Source of the DNA: an uncultured Candidatus Entotheonella sp.
GTDB taxonomy: Bacteria > Tectomicrobia > Entotheonellia > Entotheonellales > Entotheonellaceae
DNA length: 64,000 nucleotides
Direction: 5' to 3'
Assembly: GCA_951828535.1 (NCBI GenBank)
Contig: OX639990.1
Coordinates: forward strand, 2,343,300-2,407,299
The translations under genes and the position numbers were made by a program. The notes beneath the pieces were generated by a model. The model was given only the letters and a program-made list of their open reading frames with translations, did no database searches and had not been told where the DNA came from. Of this stretch, positions 57,959 through 64,000 are shown one piece after another. Position 1 is the first letter of the stretch. Every line of letters starts with the position of its first letter.

Positions 57959-59187
57959 GCCAGGAGTTCCTCCTGCATTTCCTGGAGCAACCGTTGCGTG
58001 CGTTCCAGCAGAGCCTGCTGGCGGTCGGCGTATTCCGGGCGGCTTTGCAGGTAGCGCTCCATGGCCTGCAGCGGTGTCAGCGTTTCGGTCAGACCGGAAT
58101 CGCGCGTGCGCGCCGGGCCGCGTACCTCATCCCTGACAATGCCGGCGACGAGATAGGCGGACCGCAGGCGCTCGCGCATCCGGCGCTCGTCGAGGGGAGC
58201 GGTGTGTTCGGCGGGTATGGTGACGATAACCCGCACGATGGCATCGTCGATATCGTGTGTGGCCAGCCCTTCCTCCAGTAGCTGAACCGGCTCTCCGTTT
58301 CGAGCATCCAGGCGCAGGGTGACGAAGCGCCGCGCCGGCACGGGAATGAAGGTGAACGTGGTATGCCCCTTTTCGACCTGCGCCCACACGAACCCCTTGT
58401 CTTCCTTTTCCTCGCCGAAATCGATGCGTTCGATGCTGCCCGCGTACACCACCGGCGGCTGCGCCCCGTGGTGTAGGTCCTGATGGCGATGGATATGCCC
58501 CAGGGCGACGTAATCCCAGGCGGGATTGGTCAGGATACTGAGCGGTATGATCGGATCGTGCCCTATCATCATGATGCTTTGTTCGGAGCTGAGAATGGCG
58601 TTGGACACGCTGCCGTGGAGGGTGAGCACAGCCGGCAGCGAGGGGTCGAGTTGCGTCGCCAGGGAACGCAGGATTTCTTCGGCCTGCTTGACCATCAACT
58701 GGTGAGCGTTGGCGATCGACAGCTCTTTGTACTGTTCGCGCGACAGCATGAAACTGCGCGTCATATAGGGAAAGCCCGCGACCTGCACGGGGCCGGCGGC
58801 TGTCGCGATCGTGTGCAGTTCCGGCTTGCTGATGACCGTCACGCGGGGAAGTCCAAGGGTATCGAAGATTTCCACGGCGTGGGCTTTGCCGAAGGTGTTC
58901 GGCTGGTCGTGATTGCCGACCAGGATGACCACGGGAATCTCGGCCTCGGCCAGGCGTCGCACGCATCCGGCGAAGGCGCGCTGCCAGGAGGGGTCGGGGT
59001 CGCGGTGTTTGTAGATATCGCCGGCGAAAATGGCGAGATGGACGTCGTGATCGAGGGCGTAATCAATCGCCGTGTGCACCGAGCGGGTGAAGTCGAGCAG
59101 ACGGCGGTTCAGCCCGCTGGCGGGGTCGAGGCGGCCGTGGTTTTCCATGCCAAAATGGATGTCGGCGAGGTGCAGCAGGTGGAGCAT
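57955..59187 (-). CDS. sbcD: Exonuclease subunit SbcD (Mre11-like)
   Basis: A 410-aa metallophosphoesterase: LADIHFGMENHG, FAGDIYKHRDP, LVGNHDQPNTFG, TLHGSV and YVALGHIHRHQ give the full set of metal ligands. It is the nuclease of the SbcCD complex. It follows herA by 30 bp. Confidence 0.95.
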   Translation of the reverse strand: MLHLLHLADIHFGMENHGRLDPASGLNRRLLDFTRSVHTAIDYALDHDVHLAIFAGDIYKHRDPDPSWQRAFAGCVRRLAEAEIPVVILVGNHDQPNTFGKAHAVEIFDTLGLPRVTVISKPELHTIATAAGPVQVAGFPYMTRSFMLSREQYKELSIANAHQLMVKQAEEILRSLATQLDPSLPAVLTLHGSVSNAILSSEQSIMMIGHDPIIPLSILTNPAWDYVALGHIHRHQDLHHGAQPPVVYAGSIERIDFGEEKEDKGFVWAQVEKGHTTFTFIPVPARRFVTLRLDARNGEPVQLLEEGLATHDIDDAIVRVIVTIPAEHTAPLDERRMRERLRSAYLVAGIVRDEVRGPARTRDSGLTETLTPLQAMERYLQSRPEYADRQQALLERTQRLLQEMQEELLA

Positions 59188-59217
59188 ATCGAAACGCCAT
59201 CCTCTCCGGTGGCGGCG

Positions 59218-60876
59218 CTACCGGTCGCCGAACAGATCCGTGATGTTGGACTCGGCTTTGCGGGTCAGGTCCTCGCCCTCCACGTACCCCAGCGCGCTGT
59301 AAAAGGCGGGATTGTAGTCTCGCGTGCGGATGACGACCGGCATCGGCACGGCGTGTCCCATGAGCAGGGCCTGTTGCTTGGAATCCAGGCTTGCCAGGAC
59401 GCCGCGCAGCCAACTGGCGTTGCTGACGCCGGTGAGCACGGCGCCAATGTCCTTCTCGTCGTTCAACAGAGCGGTGATGCGGGTGCCCACCTGCGACAGG
59501 ATTTCATCATCGATACTGGAGGGCCGCTGATCGACAATGAGCAGGGAGACGAAATACTTGCGCATTTCGCGCGCAATGGTACCGAAGATGGTCTGTCGGG
59601 CGGCAACCGGGTTGAGGAACTTGTGCGCCTCTTCGATGGTGATGATGAGCTGCTTCGGCTTATCCTGCGGCTGGTGGGTGGCGAGGTATTGCTCGGTTTT
59701 CCTGACGTAGAGGTCGTGGATGCGGCGGGTCAGGATGTTGGCGACCAGCATGTAGCACAGGAAGCTGCTTTGTTGGCCGAATTCCAGGACGATGTGCATG
59801 CCCTTGCCAAGGAACTCCATGATTTTGTAAACGGCGTCCTCGTGCACCTGCTTTTGCAGAAAGTCGAATTTTTCCAGGCGTTTGAGCTTGCGGTGGAGGG
59901 CCGAAATGGATTCCGGGTGCGCGCCAACGTTGTCGGCAAAGTCCTTGATCTGCTCAGGCTCCTGGCTTAACAGGGTGGATAGCCACTCGCGCCCGTGCTT
60001 GTTCCAGATCAAGTACGCCGATTCCACCGCGGTTGGGTGCAGGTTGAGCTCGTCTGACAGAGAGGCGATGTCTTCCACGGTGATCTGGTTGTAAGGGATG
60101 TTGACCACAAAATCGCTCTGCACGCCGCGCCGCCTGGCCGATTCGGGATCGATGGTAAAGATGGCGACCTTGCTGCCGAAGAGTTGCTTCAGGCCTTTGA
60201 CGAATCCCTGCCGCCCGCCGCTGCCGGATTCCTGCGTCGCCTGCCAGCCGTATTCGCTGTGCATGTCGAAGATGAGGTTAACTGCACGGTCTTTATGAAT
60301 CAGGCCCGCCAGCATCAGGCGGGTCAGGAAGGTCTTGCCGGTGCCCGTCTTGCCGAAAATCCCGTTGCTGCGCTCGATAAAGCTTTCCAAGTCGACGCAG
60401 ACCGGCGTATCCATGTCCAGAGGTTGGCCGATGTGAAAATAGCGGGGGTTGCCCTCGTGGCCAAAGATGTGGTTGACGTCTTCCTCTTCGGCCTCGCCGA
60501 CCACGGAAAAGTGAATGGGGATGGTTTTGACGAGGTGGGGTTCCCCCGGTCTGTCGCCGACAACGTCGTCCTTCTCCGTCATCAGGAGCGGGCGCAGGCA
60601 GACGGTGCCGTAGGTTGTCGTGCCGTGCAGCACCTGGCGCATGAGCTCTTCCGCCTCGTCGGGCGGGTCAGCCAGCACCTGGGGGTTGGTGGTGTCGAGG
60701 CGCACGTCGGTGACCATGCAAAAGAAGCAGCTCTTCTCGCCTTCGATGACCACGAATCGGCCGGCGCGAATGTCCTCCACGGAGTACCATTCGTCCAGCT
60801 TCATCTCCAAACCGTTAATCAGGGAGCCGTTGACGATCACGCCGACGCGCCGTCTGCCTTTCTGCACGTTGTCCAT
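59218..60876 (-). CDS. herA: HerA-like DNA-translocating ATPase
   Basis: A 552-aa FtsK/HerA-class ATPase: an N-terminal HAS-barrel-like part, Walker A GIFGKTGTGKTFLTRL, FDMHSEYG, Walker B IITIEEAHKF and VDQRPSSIDDEIL. In archaea HerA is a hexameric motor that works with the nuclease NurA in resecting DNA ends next to Mre11-Rad50. Here nurA, herA, sbcD and sbcC are in one run, so a similar machine is likely. Bacterial HerA-NurA pairs also act in phage defence. Confidence 0.88.
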   Translation of the reverse strand: MDNVQKGRRRVGVIVNGSLINGLEMKLDEWYSVEDIRAGRFVVIEGEKSCFFCMVTDVRLDTTNPQVLADPPDEAEELMRQVLHGTTTYGTVCLRPLLMTEKDDVVGDRPGEPHLVKTIPIHFSVVGEAEEEDVNHIFGHEGNPRYFHIGQPLDMDTPVCVDLESFIERSNGIFGKTGTGKTFLTRLMLAGLIHKDRAVNLIFDMHSEYGWQATQESGSGGRQGFVKGLKQLFGSKVAIFTIDPESARRRGVQSDFVVNIPYNQITVEDIASLSDELNLHPTAVESAYLIWNKHGREWLSTLLSQEPEQIKDFADNVGAHPESISALHRKLKRLEKFDFLQKQVHEDAVYKIMEFLGKGMHIVLEFGQQSSFLCYMLVANILTRRIHDLYVRKTEQYLATHQPQDKPKQLIITIEEAHKFLNPVAARQTIFGTIAREMRKYFVSLLIVDQRPSSIDDEILSQVGTRITALLNDEKDIGAVLTGVSNASWLRGVLASLDSKQQALLMGHAVPMPVVIRTRDYNPAFYSALGYVEGEDLTRKAESNITDLFGDR

Positions 60877-60898
60877 TTATTGGCCTTTAACCCAGTGG

Positions 60899-61474
60899 TC
60901 AATCCTGGATTCTGCGTAAGATAGAGGAAAGCAACTCGTAATCGTCGCCGATGATTTTGATCAATTCCTTGCCGACCTTGACCAGGAACGACCGCTCGCC
61001 CTTGTGTTCCGCGTAGGCGGTGCGGATAGCGGCGGCGATCAGCTCGTCGCGCGGGGCTTTCTCGACGCTCATCAGCGAACGCAGGAAGTGGAATTGCGAC
61101 GTCAGGCGGCGGACTTCCAAGGGGCGACACGGATAGACGAAACTGTGGATGCGGGGCGGTTGCGGCGGCAGGTGGTAGCGGACAGTGCCTTCAAACTCGT
61201 ACCCGATGATGACCGCCTCGAATTTTGTCTTCAGGAGCTCGAAAATCTGTGGCTGCTCGTCGCGCAGTTCCTGCTCCGAGCGGTGGTAGGCAATGGCCAG
61301 GCGGTTGGGCTCCAGGCTGTGGGTATAGGAGTTGAACACGGCAGCGTAGATCGTCTCGCGCGACTGCACCTTGATGAAGGTGCCAAAGGGCGGGGAATTG
61401 TGCAGCAAAACGCTTTCGGCAATGAATTCGGTATTGCTGCTGCCGATCACCTCACCAATTTCGCCGTCTTGCAT
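60899..61474 (-). CDS. HAS-barrel-type protein of the HerA/NurA operon
   Basis: A 191-aa protein (IGEVIGSSNTEFIAESVLLH, then FIKVQSRETIYAAVFNSYTH) resembling the HAS-barrel domain found at the N-terminus of HerA-like ATPases. The C-terminal half is helical and charged. It begins two bases after the nurA stop and ends 22 bp before herA, so it is probably an assembly factor of that complex. The domain call is from memory of cyanobacterial proteins. Confidence 0.6.
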   Translation of the reverse strand: MQDGEIGEVIGSSNTEFIAESVLLHNSPPFGTFIKVQSRETIYAAVFNSYTHSLEPNRLAIAYHRSEQELRDEQPQIFELLKTKFEAVIIGYEFEGTVRYHLPPQPPRIHSFVYPCRPLEVRRLTSQFHFLRSLMSVEKAPRDELIAAAIRTAYAEHKGERSFLVKVGKELIKIIGDDYELLSSILRRIQD

Positions 61475-61476
61475 GG

Positions 61477-62652
61477 CTACACCGTCATTCTGCGTTTGCG
61501 AAGGTTCTTGGGTGACACGGCCATGGCTGCGCCACGTTGCCGGAACACGGCGGTTACCATGTCGTAAAATAGATCGCGTTCGGCGCCCCGCACCACGGCT
61601 TGCTGGTGGGCCTCAGCCAAGGCAACCGGATAGCCCATGCCTTTCTGGGCCTGATCATAGGCGACGGCATGGACCAGATCAAGCAGCGCAGCGTTTGCGC
61701 TGACCCATTGCGGCAACTCGATACGCACAATCTCCGACCCCACGTGAAGATAGAAAAAGCCGATGCGGTGCACCCCGTATTTGCTGAGGATTCGGGACGT
61801 GCTGCCAAAGACCTGGGAGCGCTCACCCGCCTTCAGGAGATTGGCGAAAAGGCGGCGATCCGTCAGCCCCTCGATCTGCGCACACGGCGGTCGCTCATCC
61901 TGTTCGTACGGGCAGCGATCGTAGTTCGGGGCGTCTTCGGGGCAAAGCCCAACCCGCAAGGCGTTCACAACGTCGCGACTGCGCGGCCGACTGATGTAGC
62001 CAATGATCGGAACGTCTTGATGGTTGCCCTGATCGAGACATGCCAGATAATCCGTCAGCATGGATTCTCGGTAATCCGGCGGTCGCCCCTCGAGCTGCCA
62101 GAGAATCAGACTGCCGTCACTAAGGGCACAGACAACATCGCCACCCTTGCGGGCGGCGACCGCCTGTTCGATAAGGCTGCCGAATTCCATCAGCGTCCGG
62201 CGCATGCCCAGCAGGTCACCGGTTACCTGCACGCGCTCGCCGCCGTAATCCAGGTACAGGTCCTCGTCACGATAAAACAGGCTTGGCGTGCTGGTAAACG
62301 CTGCTCCTCCACCGTTGCCGTAGTGTAGGACGACCGTGGCGATATTGAGTAGAAAAGCCGGTATCACCTCGTGATGGCTCGGCATGATTTGCGAACCGTC
62401 AGCGGCCACGACGGTGACCGTCTCGGGGCGCGGTGGCAGGTCGTAGGTGCGGTTGAGAGGCTCGTGAATGGTAGCAACCAACCAGGAGGTCTTGCTCATC
62501 GCAAGTTTGTCAACGAATTCTTGCCAGCGGTCGGATTCCAGATGCAGGCGTTCCACGGCCAAGGCGAGCCGTTTGGCCATGTCATCGGCAACGAGATGCC
62601 TCTCAGTAGCCATCTTGGTGATTTGCTGATTCACCTCCATCAAGTCAAGCAT
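61477..62652 (-). CDS. nurA: NurA-domain nuclease
   Basis: A 391-aa protein. NurA metal sites are seen in VVAADGSQIMPSHH and CALSDGSLILWQLEG, with later conserved segments (IGFFYLHVG, RIELPQWV). NurA is a 5'-3' nuclease driven by HerA. A cysteine-containing insertion (GLCPEDAPNYDRCPYEQDE) lies in the middle and may bind a metal. The gene starts 62 bp after mraZ. Confidence 0.83.
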   Translation of the reverse strand: MLDLMEVNQQITKMATERHLVADDMAKRLALAVERLHLESDRWQEFVDKLAMSKTSWLVATIHEPLNRTYDLPPRPETVTVVAADGSQIMPSHHEVIPAFLLNIATVVLHYGNGGGAAFTSTPSLFYRDEDLYLDYGGERVQVTGDLLGMRRTLMEFGSLIEQAVAARKGGDVVCALSDGSLILWQLEGRPPDYRESMLTDYLACLDQGNHQDVPIIGYISRPRSRDVVNALRVGLCPEDAPNYDRCPYEQDERPPCAQIEGLTDRRLFANLLKAGERSQVFGSTSRILSKYGVHRIGFFYLHVGSEIVRIELPQWVSANAALLDLVHAVAYDQAQKGMGYPVALAEAHQQAVVRGAERDLFYDMVTAVFRQRGAAMAVSPKNLRKRRMTV

Positions 62653-62714
62653 GCGAGCCTTTCTTTTGTCCCGGGGTCTGGAATCGTTGGAGCAAATCGC
62701 CGCGCTCCACCAGG

Positions 62715-63200
62715 TTAGGCGCCTGAAAGGGCTGGCTTGAAACTGGGCATGCGGAGCACGTCGCTCAGGGTCGTTTCATGTTCCTCTTCCAAGGCGGCGA
62801 GGTGAGAAGACCAAGCCTGACTGCCCCACACCTCCAGGTGATCGTACATACCGACGAGCACGACGTTGTCATTGGCGCCGATGTGCTCTCGCAGCCTGCG
62901 GGGTACCAGAAGACGATTGGCGCGGTCCATTTCAACCTCGACCACGTCATACACCACGTGGTGCATGAAGAGCCGGCTTTCACGCTCGCTCAGCCGCTCC
63001 TGCTGAAACTCAAGCAACGCGCGCCAGTGCGGTACGGGAAGAAGCCAAAGGCATCGTTCCTGTTGCGATTTGACCAGCATTGCCCGCTTTGCATCGCTCC
63101 TTTCCGAAAGACTGAACGGCTCCCGGAGGGACGTCGGGACGGAAAAGCGACCCTTGTCATCCAGTTTGCATGCGTATTCACCGGCAAACATTTCCCGCAT
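62715..63200 (-). CDS. mraZ: Transcriptional regulator MraZ
   Basis: A 161-aa protein from ATG 63200 (AAGGAG ten bases upstream). Two AbrB-like repeats are seen: FAGEYACKLDDKGRFSVPTS and VVEVEMDRANRLLVPRRLRE. MraZ usually heads the dcw division cluster and represses it. Here it stands between recA and nurA with no rsmH, ftsL or mur genes beside it, and I did not find the tandem TGGGN boxes MraZ binds. Confidence 0.9.
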   Translation of the reverse strand: MREMFAGEYACKLDDKGRFSVPTSLREPFSLSERSDAKRAMLVKSQQERCLWLLPVPHWRALLEFQQERLSERESRLFMHHVVYDVVEVEMDRANRLLVPRRLREHIGANDNVVLVGMYDHLEVWGSQAWSSHLAALEEEHETTLSDVLRMPSFKPALSGA

Positions 63201-63255
63201 GACCGCGCTGCTCCTTCCCATCGAGATTGCCTATCGTCAACGCCCTGGGTCGCAT

Positions 63256-64000
63256 TCAACTGTTTTCCAGTCGATCGCCGTCCTCTTCCACGGAAGCAGG
63301 CTCATACAGATCGTCTTCGGTGCTGGCGGCCTCGGCGGCAGCGGCAAGCTTTTCGCTGGCTACCTGCGGAATGTCGTAGGCTTCACGTATCCGCGCTTCG
63401 ATGGCCGTGGCCATATCGGCGTGTTCTTCCAGATAACCCTTGGCGTTTTCTCTCCCCTGGCCAATACGCTCGCCGCCGTAGGAGAACCAGGAACCGCTTT
63501 TTTGCACCATGTCACGCTGTACCGCCAAGTCAAGTAGTTCTCCGATCGCGCAAATTCCCGTACCGTACAGCACGTCAAACTCGGCTTGCCGGAAGGGCGG
63601 GGCCACCTTGTTTTTGACGATCTTGACCCGAGTACGGTTTCCGAGGACTTCTTGGCCGGATTTGATCGAGTCGATGCGACGGATATCGAGACGCACGGAA
63701 GCATAGAACTTCAGGGCATTGCCGCCGGTCGTCGTCTCCGGGCTGCCAAAGAAAACACCGATCTTTTGGCGGATCTGGTTGATAAAGATCACGCAGGTCT
63801 TCGTTTTGTGGATGATGCCGGTGAGCTTGCGCATGGCCTGCGACATCAGACGCGCTTGCAGGCCCATCTGGGGTTCGCCCATATCGCCGTCGATCTCGGC
63901 TTGGGGCACGAGCGCTGCCACTGAGTCGACAACGACGACATCCAAAGCCCCACTTCGGACCAGGACGTCGGCAATCTCCAATGCCTGCTCACCGCTGTCG
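63256..64000 (-). CDS. recA: Recombinase RecA (5' end outside window)
   Basis: The visible part covers most of the core and the C-terminal domain: [20 protein letters not shown] (Walker B), [20 protein letters not shown] (loop L2), [21 protein letters not shown], and an acidic tail. Walker A lies beyond the right edge. RecA forms the filament for recombination and SOS induction. It leads the co-directional run into mraZ and the nuclease genes. Confidence 0.97.
   Translation of the reverse strand, partial: DSGEQALEIADVLVRSGALDVVVVDSVAALVPQAEIDGDMGEPQMGLQARLMSQAMRKLTGIIHKTKTCVIFINQIRQKIGVFFGSPETTTGGNALKFYASVRLDIRRIDSIKSGQEVLGNRTRVKIVKNKVAPPFRQAEFDVLYGTGICAIGELLDLAVQRDMVQKSGSWFSYGGERIGQGRENAKGYLEEHADMATAIEARIREAYDIPQVASEKLAAAAEAASTEDDLYEPASVEEDGDRLENS

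Overview
This is 64 kb of a GC-rich bacterial chromosome containing the replication-origin neighbourhood. A Gram-negative-type GyrB insertion sits beside a long SRP RNA with an Alu domain and a HerA/NurA/SbcCD operon. That mix suggests an uncultivated, deep-branching lineage; I cannot assign a phylum from the sequence alone.

Layout. 1-6.1 kb: a defence island on the minus strand with a CBASS operon (CD-NTase broken by a one-base frameshift, minimal E2-like protein, patatin phospholipase) followed by a RecB-like nuclease. A fused HTH/ImmA-type peptidase and a PIN protein diverge from it across a shared promoter/operator region. 6.2-14.9 kb: a photoproduct-lyase-like radical SAM enzyme, a DnaQ-WYL protein, and an ABC transporter operon with a guanidine-hydrolase-like ureohydrolase and a DUF362-like protein. 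14.9-17.5 kb: three CRISPR-type repeats of a family unrelated to the main array; two of them enclose 2,463 bp of foreign DNA carrying gene fragments cut exactly at the repeats. 17.6-20.7 kb: a second RecB-like nuclease, an IS4 fragment and a Tat lipoprotein hydrolase. 20.7-35.9 kb: rsmG-mnmG-mnmE-yidC-yidD-rnpA-rpmH, diverging from dnaA-dnaN-recF-gyrB-gyrA, with DnaA boxes around the dnaA stop codon. 36-40.5 kb: five tRNAs, tadA, SRP RNA, dnaX-ybaB-recR.

40.5-52.4 kb: a type I-E CRISPR-Cas locus with 25 repeats, cas1/cas2 and Cascade. Two features stand out. First, Cas11e (Cse2) carries an N-terminal VRR-NUC-like PD-(D/E)XK nuclease domain with its catalytic residues present. Second, a degenerate two-repeat unit with the array's exact 61-nt period lies upstream of the Cascade operon. 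Its 'spacer' matches the Cascade promoter next to an AA PAM, and the only mismatches in the first 14 positions are at 6 and 12, the bases flipped out in type I-E crRNA. This is the architecture of a cas-regulating or antitoxin guide RNA (CreR/CreA type). A 56-aa ORF with a strong ribosome binding site heads the operon, and a DUF433/DUF5615 toxin-antitoxin pair separates Cascade from cas3.

52.4-64 kb: a long co-directional run recA-mraZ-nurA-HAS-herA-sbcD-sbcC-cobA-polX-cas3. The polX product has lost nearly all catalytic residues of both its polymerase and PHP domains. The cas3 gene starts 12 bp after polX, so it may be transcribed with repair genes and not with Cascade.
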